Notes under the pieces: model-generated | Database searches by the model: none | What the model saw: only the letters and a program-made list of their open reading frames with translations | What the model was told of the DNA's origin: nothing | Shown: one piece after another, positions 8,119-16,583 of the stretch | How positions within the stretch are numbered: position 1 is the stretch's first letter | Layout of the letters: every line of letters begins with the position of its first letter | Assembly: GCF_035918235.1 (NCBI RefSeq) | Contig: NZ_CP109485.1 | Coordinates: 8,711,001 to 8,775,000 of the forward strand | From: Streptomyces sp. NBC_01445 | GTDB lineage: Bacteria; Actinomycetota; Actinomycetes; Streptomycetales; Streptomycetaceae | Direction: 5' to 3' | Length of the DNA stretch: 64,000 nt | Position numbers and translations under genes: made by a program

Positions 8119-9621
8119 GTGACCCTGTTGGACACGTCCCGAACGCGACGCAGACGCCTGGGAGTTGCCACGACCGCGGCCGGGCTGCTGGCCGCGCTGC
8201 TCATGGGGAGCCCGGCGGCAGCGACCCCGGATCCGGGCGACACCCCGGCCAAGTCCGAGCGGCTCTCGAAGAGCGCGGCGGCCGACACCCGGGCGGCGAT
8301 CGCGAACGGCGACATACCCGCCCAGGACGAGGTCGTCCACTCCGACAACATCGAACATCTCACCAACATCCCCAAGGACGCGCTGCCCGGCTTCAACTCG
8401 GACCTCGCGTTCCAGGGCAGGTACGCCTTCGCGGGCAACTACGACGGCTTCCGCATCTTCGACATCAGCAACCCGAAGGCCCCGAAGACCGTCGCGCAGG
8501 TCCTGTGCCCCGGATCGCAGAACGACGTCTCCGTCTCCGGCGACCTGCTCTTCCTGTCGACGGACTCCTCGCGCAGCGACAACTCCTGTGCCAGCACCAC
8601 CCAGCCCGCCACGGAGAAGTCCTCCTGGGAGGGCATGAAGGTCTTCGACATCAGCGACAAGAGGAACCCGAAGTACGTCGCCGCCGTCGAGACCGCCTGC
8701 GGCTCGCACACGCACACGCTGGTCCCGGAGAAGAAGAACGTCTACGTGTACGTCTCCTCGTACTCACCGAGCGCGACGTTCCCGGACTGCCAGCCGCCGC
8801 ACGACGGGATCTCCGTCATCAAGGTGCCCCGCAAGGCACCCGAGAAGGCCGCGACGGTGAACTTCCCCGTGCTGTTCCCCGGTGAGGGGCCGGACGGCGG
8901 CGGCAACCCGGGCGGACCCACCAACCCGGGCGTCTCCAAGACCACCGGCTGCCACGACATCACGGTCCTGCCCTCGAAGGACCTGGCCGCCGGCGCCTGC
9001 ATGGGTGACGGCATCCTGTTCTCCATCAAGGACCCCGAGAACCCGAAGGTCATCGACCAGGTCGAGGACAACACCAACTTCGCGTTCTGGCACTCGGCGA
9101 CGTTCAACCAGAAGGCCGACAAGGTCATCTTCACGGACGAGCTCGGCGGCGGCGGGGCGGCCACCTGCAACGAGGCCGTCGGGCCGGACCGCGGTGCTGA
9201 CGGCATCTACGCCGTCGTGGGCAAGGGCGACCACCGCAAGCTGGTCTTCAAGAGCTACTTCAAGATCCCCCGCCACCAGGCGGACACCGAGAACTGCGTG
9301 GCCCACAACGGCTCGCTGATCCCCGTCAAGGGCAAGGACATCATGGTCCAGGCCTGGTACCAGGGCGGCGTCTCGGTCTGGGACTTCACCGACTCCTCGA
9401 AGCCGAAGGAGATCGGGTACTTCGAGCGCGGTCCGCTCACCACGGACACCCTTCAGGTGGGCGGTGCCTGGTCCGCGTACTACTACAACGGCTACATCTA
9501 CTCGAACGACATCGCCAAGGGCTTCGACGTCCTGAAGCTCACTGACCGGCGCACGGACCCGGCCGAGCGGGTCCGAATGGGCGAGCTGAACGTCCAGACG
9601 CAGCCGGACTACTTCGACTGA
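8119..9621 (+). CDS. Secreted LVIVD-repeat beta-propeller protein
   Basis: A 500-residue exported protein. An Arg-rich signal (RTRRRRLGVATTAAGLLAALLMG) ends at AAA. The mature chain contains repeated blades with the pattern FRIFDISNPKAPK, MKVFDISDKRNPK, ILFSIKDPENPK and VSVWDFTDSSKPKEIGYF, characteristic of LVIVD repeats that build a beta-propeller. Several Cys and His residues lie between blades (HTHTLVPEKK, TGCHDITV). The GTG start has GAGGGAGA upstream. It is divergent from the DUF305 lipoprotein with about 115 bases between. No enzymatic activity is known for the family; an extracellular binding or scaffold role is inferred. Its 3' end overlaps the convergent TetR gene by 13 bases. Confidence 0.88.
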   Translation: MTLLDTSRTRRRRLGVATTAAGLLAALLMGSPAAATPDPGDTPAKSERLSKSAAADTRAAIANGDIPAQDEVVHSDNIEHLTNIPKDALPGFNSDLAFQGRYAFAGNYDGFRIFDISNPKAPKTVAQVLCPGSQNDVSVSGDLLFLSTDSSRSDNSCASTTQPATEKSSWEGMKVFDISDKRNPKYVAAVETACGSHTHTLVPEKKNVYVYVSSYSPSATFPDCQPPHDGISVIKVPRKAPEKAATVNFPVLFPGEGPDGGGNPGGPTNPGVSKTTGCHDITVLPSKDLAAGACMGDGILFSIKDPENPKVIDQVEDNTNFAFWHSATFNQKADKVIFTDELGGGGAATCNEAVGPDRGADGIYAVVGKGDHRKLVFKSYFKIPRHQADTENCVAHNGSLIPVKGKDIMVQAWYQGGVSVWDFTDSSKPKEIGYFERGPLTTDTLQVGGAWSAYYYNGYIYSNDIAKGFDVLKLTDRRTDPAERVRMGELNVQTQPDYFD

Positions 9622-10289
9622 GACCCGGGACGCCCCGGCTCGAAGTACTGGGAGAAGTCCGGAGCGCTCTCCGGGCTTCTCCCGCCGGGCGCCGCGTCGT
9701 CCGGCGGGGTTCCGAGCTCCCACGCGAGCCCGTACCGGGCGAACAGATCCGCCCGCAGGGTCGGCAGCGGCATCGGCGCCCCCGGGACCAGCGCCGCGAA
9801 CACGGCACCCATCAGCTGGGAGCGCAGCAGCGGATAGTCGCGGTCGACGCTGAGCGAGCCGTTCCGCAGGACCGTGTCGCGCAGCAGCTCGGCGAGCCGC
9901 TGCTGCTCGGGGCACTGCACGAAGCCCTCGGCCTGGAGGATCCCCGCCATGTGCGTCCGCATCAGGACGGGGTGGTCGACGGCCAGGCCGAGGATCGCGT
10001 CGACGGCCCGCGCGAGGCGTTCCGGCCCGTCCTCGGTGTGCGGCTCGCGCTCCAGGGCCGCCTCCAGCGTCCGGTGCATGAGGCGGTGCACCGCGGACTG
10101 GAGCAGCTGCCGCTTGCCGGGGAAGTAGTACGACACCAGGCCCCGCGCCGAACCGGCGCGGTCCGCGATGTCGCCGAGGGTCGTCGCGTCGTACCCGCGC
10201 TCCCCGACGAGCTCGACCGTCGCCTGCAGAAGCCGCTCGCGGGATCGCCGTCGCAACTCCTCGTTGACCGATGCGCTGCGCGGGGACAT
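9609..10289 (-). CDS. TetR-family transcriptional regulator
   Basis: A 226-residue regulator. The N-terminal HTH (LLQATVELVGERGYDATTLGDIADRAGSARGLVSYYFPGKRQLLQSAV, residues about 20-65) is canonical TetR. The C-terminal part is the ligand-binding dimer domain, followed by a Pro/Ser-rich tail. The ATG at 10289 has AGGAG upstream. A perfect palindrome just upstream suggests autoregulation. The nearest divergent gene is a GNAT acetyltransferase about 290 bases away across a hairpin-rich spacer, so its targets are uncertain. Confidence 0.9.
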   Translation of the reverse strand: MSPRSASVNEELRRRSRERLLQATVELVGERGYDATTLGDIADRAGSARGLVSYYFPGKRQLLQSAVHRLMHRTLEAALEREPHTEDGPERLARAVDAILGLAVDHPVLMRTHMAGILQAEGFVQCPEQQRLAELLRDTVLRNGSLSVDRDYPLLRSQLMGAVFAALVPGAPMPLPTLRADLFARYGLAWELGTPPDDAAPGGRSPESAPDFSQYFEPGRPGSQSK

Positions 10290-10307
10290 CCGGTAACTCC
10301 TGCGTTG

Positions 10308-10324
10308 ACTGGCTCACAGCCAGT
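10308..10324. promoter_or_regulatory. Palindromic operator of the TetR gene
   Basis: ACTGGCTCACAGCCAGT has perfect 7-base arms about a 3-base centre and lies 19 bases upstream of the TetR start. A TATACT box on the minus strand directly abuts it, so bound repressor would block transcription start. Confidence 0.65.
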
Positions 10325-10380
10325 ATACTCAGCACGTCCCTGTCAGAGGGCCCTTTCCGGAACCTTTGGCCAGGGCTCTC

Positions 10381-10476
10381 GGGTGTATCCGGCGACGCGG
10401 GGGATCGTCGGATGCACCCGGACCTGCCGGGCCGGTGTCCGGACGGCGTCGGCGCCGTCCGGACACCGGCCCGGTA
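10381..10476. repeat. Two adjacent long inverted repeats
   Basis: The first (10381-10419) pairs 13 of 15 bases around a short loop. The second (10425-10476) has perfect 22-base arms at 10427-10448 and 10453-10474, the core arm being GGGCCGGTGTCCGGACGGCG, about a TCGG loop; one G-T and one further pair extend it. It is followed by three variants of TTCCGGTACGG or TTCCGGCAAGG up to 10535. The spacer 10325-10580 has no gene. No T-tract follows, so it is not a standard intrinsic terminator. Confidence 0.8.
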
Positions 10477-10580
10477 CGGGTTTCCGGTACGGGATACGGG
10501 ATTCCGGCAAGGGTTTCCGGTACGGCCGCCGGTGCCGGAAATCCCCACCGCGGCGGACGCCTCACGGGCACACTGGCCCG

Positions 10581-11165
10581 ATGCCGCAGCTGATCGCTCC
10601 CGACGTCCGCGTCCACGCCTCCTTCCTCGCCGCCATGGACGAGGCCCGCGCCGATGGCGCCGGCGGGCCCGACGACGACTCCACCGCGGGGCTCAGCCTG
10701 CGCGCGTACGGAGACACCTGGCAGGACCCGGCGGTCTTCGCGCAATACGTCGCCCGCATGCGGCTCACCCACGGACCGCGCAGCATCCTGCAGTACGACG
10801 TCGAGTGCACGACCCTCTGGTACGTCGACGGGGACGCCTACCTCGGCCGCCTCGCGATCCGCCACCGCCTCACCGAGGCCTGGCTGCGCGACGGGCACAT
10901 CGGCTACGACGTACGGCCCGGCGCCCGCGGCCGCGGACACGCCACGGCGATGCTCCGCGCCGCCCTCCCGCTCGCCGCGCGCCTGGGCGTCGATCCGGCG
11001 CTGATCACCTGCGACACGGACAACGCCGCCTCCCGCCGCGTCATCGAGGCCTGCGGTGGCGTACGGGACGACTCGCGCGACGACGACGGGGTGCTGAGGT
11101 ACTGGGCGCCCGCCGGAGCCGGATCGCACACCGCGCGAACCCTACCTACAGTGGGCCAGGGGTGA
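10581..11165 (+). CDS. GNAT-family N-acetyltransferase
   Basis: A 194-residue protein whose second half contains the acetyl-CoA fold: LGRLAIRHRL, then HIGYDVRPGARGRGHATAMLRAALPLAARLG (the Q/RxxGxG/A pyrophosphate loop) and CDTDNAASRRVIEACGGV. This matches YhhY/RimJ-like GNATs acting on small molecules or protein N-termini. The first 55 residues are variable. No strong ribosome site precedes the ATG at 10581, which comes just after the hairpin-rich spacer. The substrate cannot be predicted. A DUF2630 gene follows after 29 bases. Confidence 0.85.
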   Translation: MPQLIAPDVRVHASFLAAMDEARADGAGGPDDDSTAGLSLRAYGDTWQDPAVFAQYVARMRLTHGPRSILQYDVECTTLWYVDGDAYLGRLAIRHRLTEAWLRDGHIGYDVRPGARGRGHATAMLRAALPLAARLGVDPALITCDTDNAASRRVIEACGGVRDDSRDDDGVLRYWAPAGAGSHTARTLPTVGQG

Positions 11166-11194
11166 CGGACAGGCCACCTAGGAGGCGTACCGAC

Positions 11195-11440
11195 ATGGAT
11201 CAAGAGCAGATCCTGGCCCGGATCACGGCGATGGTCGACGACGAGAAGCGGCTCCGCGCGTCGCTCGCCTCCGGTGAGATCGACGGGGCGACCGAGCACG
11301 AGCGCCTTGCCGCCGTGGAACGCGAACTCGACCAGTGCTGGGACCTGCTGCGCCAGCGCCGGGCCAAGACGGAGTTCGGCGAGAACCCCGACGAGGCGAG
11401 GGCCAGGCCCGAGTCGCAGGTCGAGGGCTATCAGTCGTGA
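11195..11440 (+). CDS. DUF2630 family protein
   Basis: An 81-residue, highly charged helical protein (ILARITAMVDDEKRLRASLASGE, LAAVERELDQCWDLLRQRRAKTEFG, ending ARPESQVEGYQS). Length and the terminal VEGY motif match the DUF2630 family, which is widespread in actinobacteria and of unknown role. A textbook AGGAGG precedes the ATG at 11195. The pattern suggests a short coiled-coil hairpin. Confidence 0.88.
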   Translation: MDQEQILARITAMVDDEKRLRASLASGEIDGATEHERLAAVERELDQCWDLLRQRRAKTEFGENPDEARARPESQVEGYQS

Positions 11441-11496
11441 CGGCCCAGTCGTGACGGCACACCCTGACGTTGCCCTGACGGTCCTGCCCTGACGGG

Positions 11497-12171
11497 TCAC
11501 CTGCTCGCTGCGAGCCGCTCGTACGCCGTCACCGACACGGTCACCGTCAGTGCCCCGAGCAGCCAGCCGCCGAGTACGTCCGAGGGCCAGTGCACGCCGA
11601 GCCATACCCGCGTGAGGCCCACGCCGACGACCGACACCACCGCGAGCGCGCACGCCGTGCGCCACAGGACGCGGCCCGCGCCGTAGCGGCGCAGGAGCCA
11701 GAGGACCAGCCCCCACACCACCGTCGCCGTCATCGCGTGCCCGGAGGGGAAAGCCGCGTAGTGCGCGGAGTCCACGGGGTCGGTCCACACCGGGCGGTCA
11801 CGGCCGACGGCCGCCTTCAGACCCTGCTGGATCAGTGTGCCCACCGCACATGTGGCCACCACCCATAGCGCGAGCCACCAGGCGTTACGGCGCCATACGA
11901 GCCAGACGACGACCACGGCGCACAGGGCGCGCATCGTCCACGGGTCCCAGAACCAGTCCGTCAGAACCCGGTTCACCTGCGTCAGTCCGGGATCGTCGAC
12001 GGCCCAGCGGTGGACGGTGCGCGCCAGTTCGTCGTCCAGCGTCATCAGCGGTTCCCAGCGCATCGCCACCGCGATCAGCAGCAGCGCGCTGAGGGCGGCG
12101 AGCACCGCCGTCGCGCGTGCGGGCCGCGGATGCCGGGGGCGGGACGGGGAGTCGACCGGTGCCGGGTGCAT
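11497..12171 (-). CDS. PAP2-family membrane phosphatase
   Basis: A 224-residue membrane protein with about six hydrophobic segments and the three PAP2 motifs: KAAVGRDRP, PSGHAM and TRVWLGVHWPSD, carrying the catalytic histidines. Such enzymes remove phosphate from lipid phosphates or undecaprenyl pyrophosphate at the outer face of the membrane. I chose the ATG at 12171, preceded by GAGG at a good distance, over an in-frame ATG five codons upstream. It is on the same strand as the M56 peptidase gene, 73 bases downstream of it. Confidence 0.9.
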   Translation of the reverse strand: MHPAPVDSPSRPRHPRPARATAVLAALSALLLIAVAMRWEPLMTLDDELARTVHRWAVDDPGLTQVNRVLTDWFWDPWTMRALCAVVVVWLVWRRNAWWLALWVVATCAVGTLIQQGLKAAVGRDRPVWTDPVDSAHYAAFPSGHAMTATVVWGLVLWLLRRYGAGRVLWRTACALAVVSVVGVGLTRVWLGVHWPSDVLGGWLLGALTVTVSVTAYERLAASR

Positions 12172-12244
12172 GGGGAAGATCCTCACCCATGGACGGGGCC
12201 GGTGGCCATCATGCGGAGCGGGCGCGTCCGGCTCGGGTCGTCGG

Positions 12245-13180
12245 TCAGCCCAGCGCGCGCAGGCCCGGCACGAACGTCACCAGGAGCGGCACCACCGGTA
12301 CGAGGGCTGCCGCGGCGGTCAGGCGCAGACGCCGGGCCGGGGTGAGCCGCCGCGGCGGGGTCAGCAACCGGTGCACGCGCTGCGGCACATGGGCCTGCGG
12401 CGTGGGGCAGGGGCCGAACACCCCGCGGTCCTCGTTGAGTTCGACCAGGGCGAGGGCGATGGTCAGCCGTCCGAAGCGGCGCGACGCCATGTCGTCGGCA
12501 GCCAGTTCGACGAGCCGGTGCATCTCGTCGCGGAACGCGGCGAAGACCGGAACCTGCGGGAAGCCCGTGGCCAGCGCACCCGAGCAGTGCAGCAGCCAGT
12601 CGTGCCGCCACTGCGCGTGGCCCATCTCGTGCGCGAGGACCGCGTCCAGCTGACGGCCCTTGAGGCGGCGCAAGGCAGCCGTCGTGATGACCAGTTGGGG
12701 CGCGGCGCCCGGCAGCCACCAGGCGTCGGGGCGCTCGCCTTCGAGGACCACGAGTCGGTCGCTGCCCGGCTCCTCGCCCGGCAACAGCGGGGAACGCACC
12801 AGGAGTTCGGCGCGCCGCTGCCTGCGCCTCGCCCCCGAGCGGAAGATCTCCCGGGCGAGCATCGCCGCGGTCCACAGCCCGCCGAGCGCGAGCGTCACGG
12901 CCAGCGTCGCCGCCCATCCGCCGGCCGCCCGGAGCGCGTACGCGTCGACGACGGCATGCGGGGCGGACGCGAACACATGGCCGCGGACGGCCTGCCAGGC
13001 GGCGGCCGCGCTCAGCGTCATCGAGAGCGCGCAGCACAGGAGGACGCCGGCCACCACGCACTGCCACACCCACAGGGCAACCACCGGCTCGCGCTCCGGC
13101 CACTCGGCCCGCGCGAGAAGGCGTGGGGCGAGGACAGCGGCGAGGGTGCCGAGCAGCAGCAGTGCTACGGGGACCGTCAT
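12245..13180 (-). CDS. M56-family membrane metallopeptidase
   Basis: A 311-residue membrane peptidase of the BlaR1/MecR1 peptidase family. Three hydrophobic helices fill the first 115 residues. The zinc motif HEMGH is at residues 184-188 inside LDAVLAHEMGHAQWRHD, and ELAADDMA supplies the third ligand. It lacks a penicillin-binding sensor domain and ends after a last transmembrane pair. In Streptomyces such genes usually sit next to a BlaI-type repressor; none is present here, though a perfect inverted repeat lies about 75 bases upstream of the start. Confidence 0.88.
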   Translation of the reverse strand: MTVPVALLLLGTLAAVLAPRLLARAEWPEREPVVALWVWQCVVAGVLLCCALSMTLSAAAAWQAVRGHVFASAPHAVVDAYALRAAGGWAATLAVTLALGGLWTAAMLAREIFRSGARRRQRRAELLVRSPLLPGEEPGSDRLVVLEGERPDAWWLPGAAPQLVITTAALRRLKGRQLDAVLAHEMGHAQWRHDWLLHCSGALATGFPQVPVFAAFRDEMHRLVELAADDMASRRFGRLTIALALVELNEDRGVFGPCPTPQAHVPQRVHRLLTPPRRLTPARRLRLTAAAALVPVVPLLVTFVPGLRALG

Positions 13181-13253
13181 GGCCTCAGCCTATGAGCCGG
13201 GGCTACCGGAGGGTACGGGCTGTCGCGTCAAGTGACGTACGCCACGGTTTTGA

Positions 13254-13269
13254 GCGGACAGTTGTCCGC
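13254..13269. promoter_or_regulatory. Inverted repeat upstream of the M56 gene
   Basis: GCGGACA and TGTCCGC are perfect 7-base arms separated by two bases, 74 bases upstream of the peptidase start. The spacer 13181-13379 also holds a 12-base direct duplication (TCTGCAGGGTCA/G, 13341-13364). The repeat could be an operator or the tail of the DUF5134 transcript. Confidence 0.5.
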
Positions 13270-13379
13270 AATGGAGCAGTTTCCCGGGATCCCTGTCCGT
13301 ACGGGCTCGCAGCGGCACCTCAACGGCCCCGGCCTGCGCGTCTGCAGGGTCATCTGCAGGGTCGATCTGTCGTGCGCGT

Positions 13380-13931
13380 CTACATGGTCAGCAGCATCGC
13401 GACCATTCCGATGCCCATCGAGAGCCGGCAGGCCCGTGCCAGCTCCGGGCGGTCGCCCCACCCGGACGCCGGCGGGCCGCCCGCCGTCGCCGTCGCCACC
13501 GGCACCAGCCGCGCCCCCGACCACAGCACGTACCCCGCGAAATAGAGCAGGAGCAGACCGGTCACCAGCGGTGCGCCCGTCCCTTTGTGACCTGCGTGCC
13601 CGCCCGGCGCCGCGGCCATCGCCACCGCCATGTACGCCATGGTGAACGCGCCCACCAGGTGGTGCAGATGGTGCGCGCTCGAACGTGCCGCCCACAGCGC
13701 GCGCAGTGCCGCGGCCCCGAACACGGCCGCGTACACCGCCCAGGCGGCGGGCGGCGGCGTGACCACCGCGGCGGGTATCGCCATGAGCGCCATGCCGAAC
13801 CCCATGAGGGCCTCGCCGCCCGCCGTGCGGCGCTGCTCCTCGACCCTGCTGCGCATCCGCAGCAGGCAGTACGCCCCCGTCGCCGCGCACACCGCGACGA
13901 GCAGCCAGGCGGCCGAGCCCGGTCCGTGCAC
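13380..13931 (-). CDS. DUF5134 membrane protein
   Basis: A 183-residue protein with six hydrophobic helices. The His-containing helices SSAHHLHHLVGAFTMAYMAVAM and the PGGHAGH loop match DUF5134, an actinobacterial integral membrane family of unknown function that may bind a metal or heme. The GTG at 13931 has GGGGGAGG upstream; longer frames extend into the neighbouring promoter region. It reads toward the M56 gene with 199 bases between and is divergent from the FUSC gene. Confidence 0.85.
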   Translation of the reverse strand: MHGPGSAAWLLVAVCAATGAYCLLRMRSRVEEQRRTAGGEALMGFGMALMAIPAAVVTPPPAAWAVYAAVFGAAALRALWAARSSAHHLHHLVGAFTMAYMAVAMAAAPGGHAGHKGTGAPLVTGLLLLYFAGYVLWSGARLVPVATATAGGPPASGWGDRPELARACRLSMGIGMVAMLLTM

Positions 13932-14099
13932 GCGAACCTCCCCCAGTCGGACGCCGTACCGCGTCGGGGACGAGATGCCCGTGCATGGCGGGGCGCAATC
14001 GAGCGCAGGGGAGCACTGGGCGCTTTCGGCAGTGCCACCGTGCGCGGGTTGCGTGGGCGGCTTCCTGGGCCTGTCCGTGCCCGAGCGCGGACTCACGGG

Positions 14100-14130
14100 A
14101 AAGTTTTCAGGTAAAACACTTGCTAAACTT
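14100..14130. promoter_or_regulatory. AT-rich promoter/operator of the FUSC-MarR operon
   Basis: A low-GC patch with AAGTTT and AAACTT as 6-base arms about 18 bases apart lies immediately upstream of the FUSC start, in strong contrast with the surrounding sequence. It is the natural site for the operon promoter and for autorepression by the co-transcribed MarR protein. Confidence 0.45.
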
Positions 14131-14136
14131 CTCTGT

Positions 14137-15876
14137 ATGAGCAGCGCAGAAACCCCCACACCGACCCCCGCACCGTCCCCGTCCAGGCCCCGGCCGATCC
14201 GTCGGCTCCCGCTCGCGGGGGTGCTGCGCCTCAACAAGCCGTCCGACATCTGGTTCAAGCCCGCGACGAGCGTCGTCGTGTCCGCGGCGGTGCCGAATCT
14301 GACGCTGCTCGCCCTCGGCCGCCTCGACCTCGCGATGTACACGATGGCCGGGTCACTGTGCGCGCTCTACGCGCACAACCTGCCGTACGCGGCGCGTGCC
14401 CGGGCCCTCGCCTGGGTCGTCCTCGGCATGCTCGCGAGCCTCGCCGTGGCCCTGCTCACCGCCTCGCTCACCTCTTCGGCGGCCGTGCTCGTGGCGGTCG
14501 GCGCGCTTCTCGCAGCCGCCCAGAAGACCCTGTGCGACGCGACCCGCATCGGCCCGCCCGGCCATCTGATCCTTACGTTCATCAGCTCCGCCAGCCTCTT
14601 CGCACCGCAGCACCTGGGGCAGATACCCGGCCACCTCGCCCTGACCGCCGGTGCGGGCGCCGTGGCCTGGCTCGTCGGCATGGCCCCCGCCCTCGTGCGG
14701 CCGCACGGCCCGGAACGGCGCGCCACCGCTCGCGCCCTGAACGCCGCCGCCGCGTACGTGAGCGCCGAGGGCGGTGCGCGCGAGCGGGCCAGGGCCGGTG
14801 CTGCCGCCGCCGTCCACGCCGCCTGGCAGTCCCTCCTCGCCACCGGTAACAGCGGCGCCGCCCGCCGGGCCCTGGAGCGCCTGGTCGTGCGCGCCGAGGT
14901 CGCTCTCGCCGCCCCCGCCGACACCGACCCCGCACTCCTGCGCGACTGGGCCGCAGGCCTGAGCGGCACGGGCCCCGTCCCGCGCATCAACCACGCGCAC
15001 GCCCATGAAGTCGACGACGAAGTCCTCGGCGTCGAGGCCGAACTCGCCCTCGGCAAGCCGTCGTTGTGGCGCAGGCTCGCTCCCGGCTCGCCTCTCCTGC
15101 CGGTCGCCCTGCGCACCGCCGTCGGGTGTGCCCTCGCCGGATACGGGTCCCTCGCACTCGGTATCGGCCGCCCGTACTGGGCCCTGGTCACCGCGGCCTC
15201 GCTCTACCAGGCCAACGTCACCCTCACCTGGAACCGCACCGTGCAGCGCGTGGCCGGCAATCTAGCCGGAGTGCTCGTCTTCGCCGCCGTGGTGCCCCTC
15301 GCCCACGCCGGCCAGATCTTCGTCGTCCTGTTCTGCCTCCTCTTCAGCTTCGGCGCCGAGGCGTTCATCTCCCGCAACTACTGGCTCGGCAGCGTCTGCG
15401 TGACCCCCATGGCGCTGCTGATCACCGAGTTCGCCAGGACGCAGGAGGCCGGTGAGCTCATCACGGACCGGGTCGTGGACACCCTCGTCGGGGCGCTGCT
15501 CGGCATCGTCGCCGCGGTGATCGTCACCAACCGGCGCGCTGCCGACCACATCGAGCTGGCCCTCGAAGCGACCGACCGTGCCCGCGAGGCCGCGGAGCGC
15601 ACCCTCGCCGCCCCGCGTCCTGAGCCCGGCGCCCTGGAGGCCGCGCGTCGCAGGCTCGCCGCAGCCCTCGTCGAACTGCGCGCCGCCGACGACACCGCGG
15701 CGGGCGAATGGTGGCAGCGCGCCCTGCCCGAGGAGCGTGTGGTCACCGCTGAGCAGGCCGGACACCGTACGCTCGCGGCGACGGTCCGACGCGCGACGCT
15801 GCGGACCGTCCGGAACCCCGAGAACGCAGACGAGCACAGGGGCGGCACCGACGCCCGGGAGAACACGCGAGCATGA
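14137..15876 (+). CDS. FUSC-family membrane exporter
   Basis: A 579-residue membrane protein with two blocks of hydrophobic helices (about residues 45-190 and 320-465), separated and followed by soluble helical stretches, the FUSC layout. The second block contains the conserved GIGRPYWALVTAASLYQANVTLTWNRTVQRVAGN segment, and RVVDTLVGALLGIVAAVIVTNRR. Related proteins export aromatic acids and other organic anions. The ATG at 14137 follows an AT-rich promoter patch. Its stop overlaps the MarR start (ATGA), so expression is coupled to its likely repressor. Substrate is unknown. Confidence 0.88.
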   Translation: MSSAETPTPTPAPSPSRPRPIRRLPLAGVLRLNKPSDIWFKPATSVVVSAAVPNLTLLALGRLDLAMYTMAGSLCALYAHNLPYAARARALAWVVLGMLASLAVALLTASLTSSAAVLVAVGALLAAAQKTLCDATRIGPPGHLILTFISSASLFAPQHLGQIPGHLALTAGAGAVAWLVGMAPALVRPHGPERRATARALNAAAAYVSAEGGARERARAGAAAAVHAAWQSLLATGNSGAARRALERLVVRAEVALAAPADTDPALLRDWAAGLSGTGPVPRINHAHAHEVDDEVLGVEAELALGKPSLWRRLAPGSPLLPVALRTAVGCALAGYGSLALGIGRPYWALVTAASLYQANVTLTWNRTVQRVAGNLAGVLVFAAVVPLAHAGQIFVVLFCLLFSFGAEAFISRNYWLGSVCVTPMALLITEFARTQEAGELITDRVVDTLVGALLGIVAAVIVTNRRAADHIELALEATDRAREAAERTLAAPRPEPGALEAARRRLAAALVELRAADDTAAGEWWQRALPEERVVTAEQAGHRTLAATVRRATLRTVRNPENADEHRGGTDARENTRA

Positions 15877-16403
15877 CGACACGGAACGGCAGGGCGGCGG
15901 CGGACGACACCGTCGCAGCGGTGGTGCGGCAGTGGCAGACCGTCCACCCCGACATCGACACCGGGCCCATGGAGGTCATCGGGCGGATCAACCGCTGCGC
16001 CGCCCTGCTCCAGCAGGCCGAGGACGCCCCGCTGCGCCGCGCCGGGCTGACCCGCGCCGAGTTCGACCTGCTCGGCGCGCTGCGCCGTACCGGCCACGAA
16101 CTCACCCCGGGTGACCTCGCCCGGGAGACGTTCTCCTCGGGCGCCGCCGTCACCAAGCGGCTCAAACAGCTCCAGGAGCGCGGCCTGGTCGGCCGGCGCG
16201 GCGACACCCGTGACCGGCGCGTCTCCCACCTCAGCCTGACCGACGCCGGCCGCGACCTCGTCGATGCGCTGCTGCCCGACCAGCTCGCGTACGAGAAAAC
16301 GGTCCTTTCCGGCCTCGGTGGCGCCGGGCAGGGTCAACTCAGTGTGCTGCTGGGCGAGTTGCTCGGTCAGCTCGAAGGCCGTCCGGGTGGTCCGCGCGCC
16401 TGA
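15873..16403 (+). CDS. MarR-family regulator
   Basis: A 176-residue winged-helix regulator: GLTRAEFDLLGALRRTG, LTPGDLARETFSSGAAVTKRLKQLQERGLVGRRGDTRDRRVSHLSLTDAG is a textbook MarR domain with the DxRDRR wing. A 30-residue N-terminal extension precedes it. It is co-translated with the upstream exporter gene through an ATGA overlap, so it most likely represses the operon and responds to the exported compound. Confidence 0.93.
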   Translation: MTTRNGRAAADDTVAAVVRQWQTVHPDIDTGPMEVIGRINRCAALLQQAEDAPLRRAGLTRAEFDLLGALRRTGHELTPGDLARETFSSGAAVTKRLKQLQERGLVGRRGDTRDRRVSHLSLTDAGRDLVDALLPDQLAYEKTVLSGLGGAGQGQLSVLLGELLGQLEGRPGGPRA

Positions 16404-16404
16404 T

Positions 16405-16428
16405 CCCGGCCCTTTTCGCAAGGGCGGG
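16405..16428 (+). terminator. Hairpin after the MarR gene
   Basis: CCCGGCCCTT pairs with AAGGGCGGG (one bulged G) around TTCGC directly after the MarR stop. There is no T-run, as is common in Streptomyces terminators. Confidence 0.55.
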
Positions 16429-16490
16429 AGATACTCGAACTGATCGCCCGAGGCTTCAGCAACCGGAAGATCGCCCGCGAACGGACCGCG
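16416..16490 (+). pseudogene. Remnant of a LuxR-type HTH
   Basis: The frame reads GREILELIARGFSNRKIARE, a clear match to the core of LuxR/NarL DNA-binding domains (usually REREVLRLIARGLSNREIA). Neither the preceding receiver or ligand domain nor the following recognition helix is present; after RERT the frame loses resemblance. I regard it as a decayed gene fragment left between the MarR and FadR genes. The rest of the spacer to 16583 shows nothing. Confidence 0.5.
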
Positions 16491-16583
16491 GTAGTGGCTG
16501 CTTCGTGCTGGAGGTTTCCGGTGGTGGCCCGCGGTAGCCGCTGCTCCGAGCTGAAGGTCTCCAGCGGCAGCCCGCGTCAGTCG

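Noticed and set aside
12245..13180. A BlaR1-type antibiotic sensor
   Set aside because: There is no penicillin-binding sensor domain and no BlaI-type repressor gene next to it; only the peptidase part is present.
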